Source of the DNA: Bacteroidota bacterium
Lineage (GTDB): Bacteria; Bacteroidota; Ignavibacteria; Kryptoniales; JAKASW01
Assembly: GCA_021794075.1 (NCBI GenBank)
Contig: JAJYRM010000001.1
Span: 42,861 to 106,860, forward strand
DNA length: 64,000 nt
Reading direction: 5' to 3'
Positions 31,908-40,766 of the stretch are shown in pieces. How positions within the stretch are numbered: position 1 is the stretch's first letter; each line of letters opens with the position of its first letter. The translations under genes were made by a program, and so were the position numbers. Below the pieces are notes generated by a model. It made no database searches and was not told where the DNA came from. It was given only the letters and a program-made list of their open reading frames with translations.

Positions 31908-32810
31908 ATGAAAACAGAGTTTTTGGAAAAAGCCAATCGCATAGCCACTGACAACATTTCTAGCGCGCAGCAGGTATTGAAAGATACGCTGGATCTGCTG
32001 TTGGACTTCTGTGAAAAGTACTCGCAAGAAAAGGGATTCATTCCTGAGCTTAAGTCGATCTCCAGCACGCTCTCCAACGCGCAAGCTCAGATGGCGGCGC
32101 TCTCCAACATTTCGAGGCTGATCGTCGCGTCTTCGATCAAGCTCTCAGCGGACGGCGTTCATAGATACATAAAGAGCCTGCGCGCAAAAGTCGGAGAGTC
32201 GTCTTCAAGAGCGGCGAGCGAGGCCGCCGGTCTTGTCGCCGACGGCAGGACATACGCCACGCTCAGTCAAAGTGAGTTTGTGATCAAGACCTTCGAGACC
32301 GCTGCCGCTTCCGGAAAGTACGCCGTGGTTTACGTCATGGAGTCGCGCCCCCTTTTCGAGGGAAGGCAGACGGCGCGCGCGCTTAAATCTATGGGGCATC
32401 GCCCCGTCCTCGTATCTGATGCCGCCATTGGATTCTTCGTCGATTCAATAGATGCTGCGTTCGTCGGGGCCGACGCGATACTATCGGACGGGACCGTCGT
32501 GAACAAAGTGGGCTCGTTCGCTCTGGCGGCGGCCTGTTCCGTGGCCGGCAAGGATTTCCACGCGATAACCAGCGTTCTAAAATATGATCCCGATAAGAAG
32601 GCGATCGGATTTCTCAACAAGGAAGAGAGCCCGCACGAAATTTTCCCGAATCCCGAATTCGAAGTGAAGAACATTTACTTCGACATGGTCAATCCCCGGC
32701 TTGTCACATCGGTCGTGACGGAGGCTGGCATCATGAAACCGGCCGCGGGAATTGACAAGGGTGCGTTCCAAAAAAAACTCGACGAGGCCATGAAAGAGTT
32801 GTATGGCTGA
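31908..32810 (+). CDS. eIF2B/ribose-1,5-bisphosphate-isomerase-fold protein
   Basis: 300 residues of the IF-2B superfamily (eIF2B alpha/beta/delta, MtnA, archaeal R15P isomerase). A helical N-terminal domain is followed by a Rossmann-like domain with VVYVMESRPLFEGR and GADAILSDGTVVNKVGS. D189 in GADA matches the isomerases' catalytic Asp, but the position of their catalytic Cys (THCNS-type) reads TLSQS, with Ser at about 120. It may therefore not be a standard isomerase. The track start is a TTG. The ATG at 31908 with GGGGGGAG upstream is preferred. It overlaps the ECF S-component gene by 8 bases, so it heads that operon. Its role is unknown; sugar-phosphate or nucleotide sensing is conceivable. 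Confidence 0.75.
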   Translation: MKTEFLEKANRIATDNISSAQQVLKDTLDLLLDFCEKYSQEKGFIPELKSISSTLSNAQAQMAALSNISRLIVASSIKLSADGVHRYIKSLRAKVGESSSRAASEAAGLVADGRTYATLSQSEFVIKTFETAAASGKYAVVYVMESRPLFEGRQTARALKSMGHRPVLVSDAAIGFFVDSIDAAFVGADAILSDGTVVNKVGSFALAAACSVAGKDFHAITSVLKYDPDKKAIGFLNKEESPHEIFPNPEFEVKNIYFDMVNPRLVTSVVTEAGIMKPAAGIDKGAFQKKLDEAMKELYG

Positions 32811-33396
32811 AGCTTCTTCCTGGTTCGAGAAAGAGGTTAACGCGACCACTATACCGCTCATAGCATTCGGCGCGGCACTGAACATTGTGGTGGGACAGGC
32901 GGTACAGCTTATCAAACTTCCGCTTTATCTCGACTCCATCGGCACCATTCTCATTGCGTGCGTTGTAGGCCCGCTGGCCGGAATGCTCACAGGCGCGTTC
33001 GCGAATCTAACGCTCGGGCTATTCTTCAATTACGCCTTCATCTTCTTCATACCGGTTACGCTTGTAATAGGCGCCTTCAGCGGATTCGCCGCGAGGATCG
33101 GCGTTTTCCGAAGGTGGTACACAGCCATTCCGACGGGCTTATTACAAGGAGTATTGTCGGCAATCGCTTCGGCGCCAATCGCCGCTTTCATGTTCGGCGG
33201 GGTAACTATGGGTGGCACCGACTTCCTGGTTCTTTATTTCAGGGCGATCGGAAAGTCGATCATCCAAAGCGCGTTTCTTCAAGGGCTTGCCGCCGACCCG
33301 GTCGACAAGGCGGTAAGTTATCTGATCGTTTATTTCCTACTTACAAGAATTCCACGTTCAATTCTCATCCGGCTTCCGGGCTATGCCAACACCTGA
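32803..33396 (+). CDS. ECF transporter substrate-binding (S) component
   Basis: A 197-residue integral membrane protein with about six helices, of the ECF S-component type. It has small-residue-rich helices, a conserved-looking first cytoplasmic-side segment (LPLYLDSIGTILIACVVGPLAGMLTGAFANLT) and a short polar C terminus. It overlaps the upstream eIF2B-like gene by 8 bases and the downstream EcfT gene by 14. The presence of dedicated T, A and A' genes makes this a group I ECF system with a single substrate. The substrate is not evident: no riboswitch is visible upstream, and the sequence is not one of the S families I can name. Confidence 0.8.
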   Translation: MAEASSWFEKEVNATTIPLIAFGAALNIVVGQAVQLIKLPLYLDSIGTILIACVVGPLAGMLTGAFANLTLGLFFNYAFIFFIPVTLVIGAFSGFAARIGVFRRWYTAIPTGLLQGVLSAIASAPIAAFMFGGVTMGGTDFLVLYFRAIGKSIIQSAFLQGLAADPVDKAVSYLIVYFLLTRIPRSILIRLPGYANT

Positions 33397-34138
33397 AGCC
33401 CCACGGAGAGTTTATAACCCTCTCAATCACTACGTCGCACTCACGATCGTATTGGCCGCTTTCGCATTCAAATTGGAGTGGCAGCTTGTCGTTCTCGCAG
33501 CGCTGGTGTCTGTTACCCTCTTTTCTCCTGAAAGGAAAAAGATTTATCGGGGCTTTTTAAAATTCGTTCTCCCGCTGATACTAATCGGATTCCTGATAAA
33601 CGGAATCTTCTTCACCGGTAATGTCGCCTTCTCTATTGGTCCTGTGAAGTTCAGGGACCAGGGGCTTCTCTTTGCGTCCGTTGTAGCAACGAGGCTGGCA
33701 CTTATCGTAATCGCGATCAGTTACTACTTTTCTCGTGTCAAACCCGAGACAATTTCCGAATATCTCGCTTCAAGAGGCGCCGACAGACGGTTCATTTACA
33801 TTTACCTCCTGTCGGTTGCGATGGTTCACCTCATGCGTGACAAGCTGCAAAAGATTTACACGGCACAATCGGCCCGCGGGCTCGACACCACGAAAAACGT
33901 TTTCGCGAGAGCGAAATACCTCCTCCCGATGCTCGTGCCCCTTTCTTATTCGTACATCGCCGAGAGTCTCGACCGCGGCCTCGCGCTTCGTGCCGCGAAT
34001 TTCTCTGACAAAAAATCGCCCGCGACACCCATCGTCGTACCACTTGTAGAAATAATAGTGAACCGCAAAGGCCTTTTTATTGGGCGGCTTGTCTTGCTGG
34101 CTGGGGTAGCTGTCACGATCGCCAGGTTCGTAAAATGA
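33383..34138 (+). CDS. ecfT: ECF transporter transmembrane component EcfT
   Basis: 251 residues with about five membrane helices and a cytoplasmic coupling region carrying the AQSARGLD motif (the A-R-G signature that docks into the ATPases) and a second ESLDRGLALRA motif. It transmits ATP-driven movement to the S component. It overlaps the S gene by 14 bases and the first ATPase gene by 4 (ATGA), implying tightly coupled synthesis. Confidence 0.9.
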   Translation: MPTPEAPRRVYNPLNHYVALTIVLAAFAFKLEWQLVVLAALVSVTLFSPERKKIYRGFLKFVLPLILIGFLINGIFFTGNVAFSIGPVKFRDQGLLFASVVATRLALIVIAISYYFSRVKPETISEYLASRGADRRFIYIYLLSVAMVHLMRDKLQKIYTAQSARGLDTTKNVFARAKYLLPMLVPLSYSYIAESLDRGLALRAANFSDKKSPATPIVVPLVEIIVNRKGLFIGRLVLLAGVAVTIARFVK

Positions 34139-34965
34139 AAATTGTTTCGCTGACGGAATTCTCGCTTTCATACACGAAGGATTCGCCTCCAGCGCTGAAC
34201 GGAATCAACTTCGACCTAAATTCAAGGGAGAGCGTGGTTGTCAGCGGTCTCAGCGGTTCTGGAAAATCCACACTTTGCCTCGCCATCGCTGGATTAACAG
34301 AGACTTTCCCCGCGATGACTTTCAAAGGAGTGATAAGGAGGAGCGATGGCGCAAACGGAGAGAGGGCAAGAGTCGGCATCGTCCTCCAGAATTTCTATTC
34401 TCAGATAACTTACCTCCGCTCAACCGTGATGGAGGAAATCGCATTCTCCTGCGAGAACCTCGGTCTGCCGCGCCAGGAAACCGTGCGTCGGGTATCCGAA
34501 GCAATCGACATGGTCAGAATCGGCCACCTCGCTGACAGAAGCCCTCTAGAGCTTTCCGGAGGAGAAAAACAAAAGGTTGTTCTTGCTGCCGCAATAGCGG
34601 GCAAACCGGACCTTCTCGTTCTCGATGAGCCACTCAGCCAGCTTGACCCGGAGTCCACCGCTTACCTCGGAGGTGTGCTGACAGAGTTGAAGCGAGAAAT
34701 GGCGTTGCTGATCGCTGAGAACGATCCATACTTCATTTTGAAAGTTGCAGACAGATTGGTAGTGCTCTCCGAAGGAAAGATAGTTGCCGATGGTCCGCCG
34801 GAGGAGGCGATCACCCGGTCGAGCGTAGCTTATCTCGATCTCCCGGCCTGGACGATGTGCGTCGCCAAAGCGGATGAAGAAGGAATCACACGTGAGAACC
34901 GGCAAGCGCCGCCATACGAATTGAATTACCGAAAAGCGATTTCTGCTTTGAAAGGACCGAATTGA
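34135..34965 (+). CDS. ecfA: ECF transporter ATPase (first subunit)
   Basis: A 276-residue ABC ATPase with Walker A GLSGSGKST, a Q-loop in GIVLQNFYSQIT, the canonical signature LSGGEKQKV, Walker B LLVLDEPLSQLD and an H-loop region where the usual His is replaced (LLIAENDPYFI). ATP binding should occur, but the altered H-loop is notable because that His normally supports hydrolysis. A C-terminal extension follows the nucleotide-binding domain. It overlaps EcfT by 4 bases and the second ATPase by 4. Confidence 0.88.
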   Translation: MKIVSLTEFSLSYTKDSPPALNGINFDLNSRESVVVSGLSGSGKSTLCLAIAGLTETFPAMTFKGVIRRSDGANGERARVGIVLQNFYSQITYLRSTVMEEIAFSCENLGLPRQETVRRVSEAIDMVRIGHLADRSPLELSGGEKQKVVLAAAIAGKPDLLVLDEPLSQLDPESTAYLGGVLTELKREMALLIAENDPYFILKVADRLVVLSEGKIVADGPPEEAITRSSVAYLDLPAWTMCVAKADEEGITRENRQAPPYELNYRKAISALKGPN

Positions 34966-35807
34966 AAGTCCGCTTTGAAAATGTATCGTTTACCTACGAC
35001 ACCAGAACCGCGCTGAAGAACGTTTCGTGCGAGTTCGATTCGGGGAGAACTATTCTGGTCGTGGGACACAACGGATCTGGCAAAAGCACTTTCCTCAAAC
35101 TGATGAACGGCATTCTGAAGCCGACCGTGGGACGAATCACGCTCGGAGAGACAATTACAGACGGCAAGCGAACCAGCGAGCTGGCGAGACTTTGCGCACT
35201 GAGCTTTCAAAATCCCGACGACCAGCTTTTCGCTCAGACGGTGAAAAAGGAACTTAGATTCGGCATAGATAACATCGGGAGGGGCGACGGACTCTTCGAC
35301 TCCATCGTGGATACCCTTCACCTTGCCGAGCATCTGAAATCAAATCCCTACTCGTTAATGTACGCGCTTCGCAGACTTGTGACGATAGGTGGATCGGCGG
35401 CCATGGGGACTCCGATTCTGGCGCTCGATGAACCTACCGCTGGTTTATCGCTTCGCGAAAAGAAATATCTGGGGACTCTTCTTGCCTTCCTCAAGGCGAG
35501 AGGTACCACTGTCGTGATGGTCACGCATGATTTGAATTTTCTTCTCCCTTACGCTGACGACATGCTGCTGCTTTCACACGGCGAGGCGCAGTTCAGCGGC
35601 GAGAGGGATAGGCTGTTCGCCGGGAAGGACGCGAGAGACTTGATGAGACGAGCGGGGATCGGCTATCCGGCGTACGCCAGAATTTCCTCCGCTCTAGATC
35701 TGGAGCTGCCGGCCTTCAGCGCGGAAGAAATAGTGGAATGCTTGAAAAAAAAGAGAGCCGGTACCACCCGGCGCACAAACGGGCGGCACCAGCTCGAGGG
35801 GGCATAA
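34962..35807 (+). CDS. ECF transporter ATPase (second subunit, degenerate signature)
   Basis: A 281-residue ABC ATPase. Walker A is VGHNGSGKST, the Q-loop region SFQNPDDQLFAQTV, Walker B ILALDEPTAGL, and the H-loop is intact (VMVTHDLNFLL). The LSGGQ signature is missing: the equivalent stretch reads SLMYALRRLV, with both glycines gone. Combined with the first subunit, which has a good signature but no H-loop His, this suggests an asymmetric heterodimer with one competent composite ATP site. It starts with TTG inside a TTGA overlap with the first ATPase gene, and the C terminus is Arg/Lys-rich. Confidence 0.85.
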   Translation: MKVRFENVSFTYDTRTALKNVSCEFDSGRTILVVGHNGSGKSTFLKLMNGILKPTVGRITLGETITDGKRTSELARLCALSFQNPDDQLFAQTVKKELRFGIDNIGRGDGLFDSIVDTLHLAEHLKSNPYSLMYALRRLVTIGGSAAMGTPILALDEPTAGLSLREKKYLGTLLAFLKARGTTVVMVTHDLNFLLPYADDMLLLSHGEAQFSGERDRLFAGKDARDLMRRAGIGYPAYARISSALDLELPAFSAEEIVECLKKKRAGTTRRTNGRHQLEGA

Positions 35808-35831
35808 CTATACCATGTTTAATGCGGCCGC

Positions 35832-38507
35832 TCACACGCGACCGACATTATTCAGCTCCGCTATAAGTTCGCTCTTCGTGAAATTCCTTCTATCAATGAA
35901 ACTGAGTTTGCTCTCATAATCTTTCAGTAATTCTGAGACCAACCTAACGTTCTCTGGGCTAGTAAGAAGAAGCGTTTTCCCCGCGTCTCTTAAAGCACTC
36001 ACTACTTCAGCTGTGATGTTATCTGGCTTGGCATCGACAACCAGAACGCTATCACCATTGAGCTGACCTAGCGCGTTTTCAGCAGACTTCGGGCTTAACC
36101 TCGTTGTTCTAAACCCGACGCCGTCCATTATGGTAGTGAATAGACTGTACAGCTGTTCGTCTTCGGTTACAAAGTAAATTTCCTCTTCGGGGGACGAAAC
36201 GCTCCCATTCTTCTCCGGCGCATCGGAATGGGTCAAAACTGACTGCGGGAAGTAAACGACGATCGTTGTGCCCGCTCCGTAGACACTGTCGATCCATATA
36301 TTACCGCCATGGAGCTCAACCAACCTCTTGGTCAGTGCGAGTCCGAGACCACTTCCGGATCGGGCGTCTCCTAATTGCACGAAGGGTTTGAAGAGCTTAT
36401 CAAGATCTTCTTTCTTTATACCTGTTCCTTTATCTATCACGCGCAACTCGACCCCGCTGCCCGATTTTACCATTTCCAGGCGTACTGTGCTCCTGTCCGG
36501 GCTGTAATTTATGGCATTGTTCAGGAGGTTGTAGAGTATTTGCTTGAACTTCACAGTATCCGCGATCAGCACGTCGACACCATCTTCGAACATGGTATTA
36601 ACGGTGACGTGCTTACGATCGAGCAATGGGCGTAGTATGCGACTTACGCTTTCAACGACTTCTCGAACGGAAAACTCCTGCAGGTCAAGCTTCATTTTCC
36701 CGGTTTCAACTTTCGCCAGATCCAGGACGTCGTTAATGAGGCTAAGGAGATGCTTCCCGGCCGTTACGATGTTGCCGCTGAACTCGAGGAGAAGTTCTTT
36801 GTCGAGATCGTCGGTGTCCGTATGGATTATGTCGGCGAAACCTATTATTGAATTCAGCGGAGTACGGATCTCGTGGCTTACATTCGCGAGAAATTCCGAT
36901 TTGGATTTATTCGCCATATCCGCCCTCTTCACTTCTTCAATAAGATTTGCGGAGTTCGATTTCAGTGCGAGTATCTCGCTTTTAGTGACAAAGTAGGCTT
37001 CCAAGATTCTTGCGGCGGCAATTATCGCCTCGATTACCTCCGGACTTGGCTTTAGTGCTATGACCGCGCTGCTAATCCAGTCCCGCTCTCTCACCGGCGC
37101 CACAAGGTAACCCTGCGAATTCACGAAATCACGAGCCGCCAGATCGCCAAGGAGCACCTGCGGAACATTGATAATGAATCCCGCCTTCTCCTTCACTTCG
37201 AATTTGTTGGAGCCAGCGTCCAAGCTTACCAGCGCCACTCCGTCGGCTCGACTGAGGTCCATAATATCCTTTAAAAATCCTCTCATGTCATTTTGAACGA
37301 ACAGCCGCCGAGCCGATTCGAGAAGCTGCTTGTATGTCGAGAGGAGAAAATCCCTGTTTTCTACAGGCTCGAAAATCACCGCCTGCGAATCGTCGTTTGC
37401 TTTTATGATGGTCAGCCTCGCGCGCACCTTCAGCCCATCGCGTCTCATGTAATTGAACTCACCCTGAATTTTCGGCAGACCCGAGCTTAATTTACTCGTT
37501 TCATCCGGTCTGACTGCTGACGCCAGAATCTCAGCGACCTCATCGGATTGCGCGCTGCTCCCGTCAAGTCCGAATATCCGGTAAAAAGCGCTGTTGATCG
37601 AAGTGATCTTGTAATCGGGATTCTGGACTTTGCCGTCGGCAGCCAATACAACCATTCCAAGATTCAAACTCTCGAGAGCGTCCAGGACGAAAGAGTCAGT
37701 GGGACTAAACGTCTTGCGGATGCTGTCTTCCACCGAAGGAGAAAACACCGCGAACAAATTTTTGTCGACCCTCAGTATGGCGATTCTCCTGCCGAGAGTT
37801 TTGCTCGCAAAAACTTTTCGATCCTTTCCGCTCTTACTCAACTCCTCAACCATCTCGGCAAGTTCTGGTTCATTAGACCGGTGAAACGAAGTTATGAAAG
37901 CGTCGTTTTCGTGAACGATATTTCCTCTTCGGTCTATGAGGGCGTAAGGCGTCCCAAGGTCCTTCAAAGCAGACCTCACAACCTGCTCCATCTTATCGAG
38001 AAGCGACCTGGAGAGCTTCTCCCTGATAAGTTCCTGCATGTACCAGTACTCAGTCGGGGCAAGCTGTGCATCGCTCTTCAACTCTATCCTGCACGAGAAC
38101 TCCTGGTCATCCACGACGAAGATTATCATCTTACCGCTCTGGCCTGGAATTTCGCGCGATGAGATTTGCCTCTTGTCGATATGATTGAGTGCGCTGTCTA
38201 TCCTTTCGAGGACGCTCAAAGACTTCCTGTTCTCAGCCCCTTCAGAAATGAGAAACTCGCCGAACGCGCTGCCGCTGAAAGTCAGCCTGCTTTCTTTCGA
38301 GCCATACGCCCTCCCCAGCGCTGACAGGGCACCTCTCAGCACATCCTCAAGAGATGCGTTCTTCGGAATTTTGAGACCTGCGATGGTTTTTATTCTTCGT
38401 GCGGACTCAAGTTCGTTTTCCAGGTTCTTCTGTTTCTTCATGAACCCGTATACCACCATCAGCAGCAGCGACAAGACTGCCGCAATCACAAGTAAAGTTT
38501 CGCTCAT
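35832..38507 (-). CDS. Hybrid sensor histidine kinase with degenerate receiver
   Basis: 891 residues. One N-terminal membrane helix (about 3-22) is followed by a long cytoplasmic sensory region with two PAS-like segments (GTPYALIDRRGNIVHEND and NLGMVVLAADGKVQNPDY) and a GAF-like segment (about 415-520). The phosphoacceptor is H545 in LANVSHEIRTPLNS. A HATPase_c domain follows with NLLNNAINYS, DKGTGI and GSGLGLALT. The last 120 residues resemble a receiver (VLVVDAKPD) but lack the paired acidic residues and the conserved Lys, so phosphotransfer there is doubtful. GGAGG precedes the ATG. It lies downstream of the pseudo-receiver gene on the same strand. Confidence 0.85.
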   Translation of the reverse strand: MSETLLVIAAVLSLLLMVVYGFMKKQKNLENELESARRIKTIAGLKIPKNASLEDVLRGALSALGRAYGSKESRLTFSGSAFGEFLISEGAENRKSLSVLERIDSALNHIDKRQISSREIPGQSGKMIIFVVDDQEFSCRIELKSDAQLAPTEYWYMQELIREKLSRSLLDKMEQVVRSALKDLGTPYALIDRRGNIVHENDAFITSFHRSNEPELAEMVEELSKSGKDRKVFASKTLGRRIAILRVDKNLFAVFSPSVEDSIRKTFSPTDSFVLDALESLNLGMVVLAADGKVQNPDYKITSINSAFYRIFGLDGSSAQSDEVAEILASAVRPDETSKLSSGLPKIQGEFNYMRRDGLKVRARLTIIKANDDSQAVIFEPVENRDFLLSTYKQLLESARRLFVQNDMRGFLKDIMDLSRADGVALVSLDAGSNKFEVKEKAGFIINVPQVLLGDLAARDFVNSQGYLVAPVRERDWISSAVIALKPSPEVIEAIIAAARILEAYFVTKSEILALKSNSANLIEEVKRADMANKSKSEFLANVSHEIRTPLNSIIGFADIIHTDTDDLDKELLLEFSGNIVTAGKHLLSLINDVLDLAKVETGKMKLDLQEFSVREVVESVSRILRPLLDRKHVTVNTMFEDGVDVLIADTVKFKQILYNLLNNAINYSPDRSTVRLEMVKSGSGVELRVIDKGTGIKKEDLDKLFKPFVQLGDARSGSGLGLALTKRLVELHGGNIWIDSVYGAGTTIVVYFPQSVLTHSDAPEKNGSVSSPEEEIYFVTEDEQLYSLFTTIMDGVGFRTTRLSPKSAENALGQLNGDSVLVVDAKPDNITAEVVSALRDAGKTLLLTSPENVRLVSELLKDYESKLSFIDRRNFTKSELIAELNNVGRV

Positions 38508-38530
38508 TTAAATGCCTCCTCGAAAGTGCG

Positions 38531-38896
38531 TCAACTGGAGTATTCGAGCGCATCAACAATCCAGTTGATATAGTTCTTGCGAAGAAGCTTCTCGGCGGCC
38601 GATCTCACCCTGTCGGATTCCTCGGCGGTATTACCCTCTTCCACCGCGGCCTGAACGTATTCGGGCTCGACAAAAAGGATGGGCATCGAACTCTGCAGAG
38701 AATCAATCTTCGCATCGTCTGCATATTTGGAGTCGACAATAAATAGGTCCATTTTTCCGGAGATAGCACGTGCGTTCGCCTCTTCGGCAGTATCGACAAA
38801 CTCCAGTTCGTACTTGGGATGCGGAAACGCTTTAGCGACAAGCTTCAAGGCATCCGAATTCTCTATCAGCACAAGTGTTTTGCAGACTAACGACAT
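38531..38896 (-). CDS. Receiver-like (pseudo-response-regulator) protein
   Basis: A 121-residue single-domain protein that reads like a CheY-fold receiver: hydrophobic strand KTLVLIEN, helix, then DLFIVDSKYADD with D55 at the phosphoacceptor position. The N-terminal acidic pair is reduced to one Glu, and the conserved Thr and Lys are not in place, so it may act as a phosphorylation-independent adaptor. The track extends it 36 residues upstream into low-complexity Arg-rich sequence. The ATG at 38896, with AAAGGA upstream, gives a compact domain. It lies 23 bases upstream of the hybrid kinase gene, so the two are probably partners. Confidence 0.65.
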   Translation of the reverse strand: MSLVCKTLVLIENSDALKLVAKAFPHPKYELEFVDTAEEANARAISGKMDLFIVDSKYADDAKIDSLQSSMPILFVEPEYVQAAVEEGNTAEESDRVRSAAEKLLRKNYINWIVDALEYSS

Positions 38897-39079
38897 CTCT
38901 TTTTCCTTTCGCATTATGCAATGCAAAATCGTGCCATGATCTGGGGCCGCACGCCGACGGCGACGAGCGCCGTAACCGCCAGGAGAACAAGCAGTTATAC
39001 GCAAAGCCCAATTAGTCGGTTGAACTAGTAGCTGAAAATGGTGTAAAGATTACTTAAAGGTCGGAAATTTTAGCGGGTT

Positions 39080-40684
39080 TTAGGCGGGAATTCCTGGCTT
39101 AACATAGATTACCTCTTCTCTGTCAAGGAGGACAGCGCCCGGTTGCCCCTTGGCTTTCTTAACGAATTTCCTCATAGTATAAGCGACGGGAACAATCCCG
39201 CTTGTCCGCGCCTTGCTGTAGTGAGCCGCGATACTGGCCGCGAATTCCAGGACCTGCTTCTGAGGGTATTCCCTCGATCCATTTCTTATTATCACGTGCG
39301 AGCCAGACACACCGCGAGCATGAAGGAATACATCGTTCGGTTTCGCGAATCCGAAAGTAAGCTCGTCGTTATTCTTCGCGTCCTTCCCCACGTAAATTTT
39401 GTATCCGTTTGTTTCAAATTCTCTGAACGGGGTCCTCGCCTCCTCGCGCGCTTTCTCCCTTTTCGACATTAAGTTGATCGTCTCAAGGTCGGCGCTAGTC
39501 TCAACATTTCTTAGTTCAGCTTCAACTTTGGCGAGCTCCTTTTTCAACTCCTCTTTTCGCGCCGACGCCTGGCGATATGACTCGCGTGCTTTCTTCGCCT
39601 TCTCGTAGTAGACTTGCGAATTTTGGATTCCCGATAGACTAGGATCAAGCCTGATCGTCTCGCCGGTACTCACGTCAACGAAAGAGTCTGCACCCTTCTT
39701 AACTTCCGCCGAATGTGCCATTATAATATCGGCGAACATCCTGTATTTTGCCTCCCTGTTTCCCGAAATATCCGCATCAATCTTTCCGATCGTCTTGCGA
39801 ATCTCATCCTTGCGCCCCGACAGCCTAACCGTCAAACCATTCTTGAGTCTTACATCTCCTTCATGTCTTTCAGCATTGACCGAGTAGGCGGCGACACAAA
39901 GGTTGACCGAATCGTATCTCTCATCTCTAGATCGATTCAGGTGATGCAATTCGATGAGACTCATCGCCACAGGGTCGTCCCCGTTGTAGTATATCCTCGG
40001 AACCGGACGGGAGAGCTCATCGAGCATCTTTGTAACGGCGTCAAACAAACTCAAAGTCGTGTCATGACTGATTTCGGTCGCCTTAGACGCGGCGGTGTTC
40101 AGGAGTTCTTCTCCGCCAACCCTATAGAACGCCTCCTTGCCAAGTTCGCCGGAAATAGGCGGAATAAGTCTTGCCAGTTTCTGGAGAGGACTTCCGGTCG
40201 CGTTTTTGAAAGCTCGTCCAAATCCATCAGCGGTTCCATTCAAAATGGAATCACCTTGCGGACTCACCAATCGGGATTCTATTTTCCCTTTCTTGAGGAA
40301 GGCTTCTTCAAGTTCGCCCGCGGCATCGGCGAGATACACATTCGCGTGAGGACCGAACAGATTCACTATCAGCGACACATCCCCGCTCAATCCCAGCACG
40401 ATCGTTCTTTCGTTCTGCACAACTTCGATTTGGAGGACCGTGCGGCCGAGAACATCCCGGAGGACGTTAGCGCCGGTGTGACGCTTCGGAGCCTGCCTGA
40501 GGAAGATGAAATTCGCGCGCGGCCTGCAGGATATGACGAGTACCTTCAGCTGTTCTTCGTCTTTCTTCAAGATCAGTTCAAGCGTATTCTCGGCGCGAGT
40601 GTAGCTAGCGTCCACGACAGACGCTTCGACCTCCCCGCGGATTTCATCGACGAGCGACTTAAGAGTGAAATAGTTATTAACCAT
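39080..40684 (-). CDS. rqcH: NFACT-family protein RqcH (Rqc2 homologue)
   Basis: 534 residues with the NFACT-N/M/R layout of RqcH, which binds stalled 50S-peptidyl-tRNA complexes and adds alanine tails in ribosome quality control. It has the N-terminal NFACT-N segment (YFTLKSLVDEI and ISCRPRANFIFL), a central coiled coil (about 365-425, KKARESYRQASARKEELKKELAKVEAEL) and the NFACT-R core DVFLHARGVSGSHVII. It is often misannotated as fibronectin-binding protein. It is shorter than Bacillus RqcH (about 570 residues), mainly by loop trimming. No Shine-Dalgarno sequence is obvious. It lies upstream of the pseudo-receiver and kinase genes with a 183-base gap. Confidence 0.9.
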   Translation of the reverse strand: MVNNYFTLKSLVDEIRGEVEASVVDASYTRAENTLELILKKDEEQLKVLVISCRPRANFIFLRQAPKRHTGANVLRDVLGRTVLQIEVVQNERTIVLGLSGDVSLIVNLFGPHANVYLADAAGELEEAFLKKGKIESRLVSPQGDSILNGTADGFGRAFKNATGSPLQKLARLIPPISGELGKEAFYRVGGEELLNTAASKATEISHDTTLSLFDAVTKMLDELSRPVPRIYYNGDDPVAMSLIELHHLNRSRDERYDSVNLCVAAYSVNAERHEGDVRLKNGLTVRLSGRKDEIRKTIGKIDADISGNREAKYRMFADIIMAHSAEVKKGADSFVDVSTGETIRLDPSLSGIQNSQVYYEKAKKARESYRQASARKEELKKELAKVEAELRNVETSADLETINLMSKREKAREEARTPFREFETNGYKIYVGKDAKNNDELTFGFAKPNDVFLHARGVSGSHVIIRNGSREYPQKQVLEFAASIAAHYSKARTSGIVPVAYTMRKFVKKAKGQPGAVLLDREEVIYVKPGIPA

Positions 40685-40766
40685 AGGACGAAATCAAGTT
40701 AACGAAAGTGCGGCAGATTAGTGCGCCTCACTTCCAAAGTGATCCGCGGTTGCATAAATTTCATTG

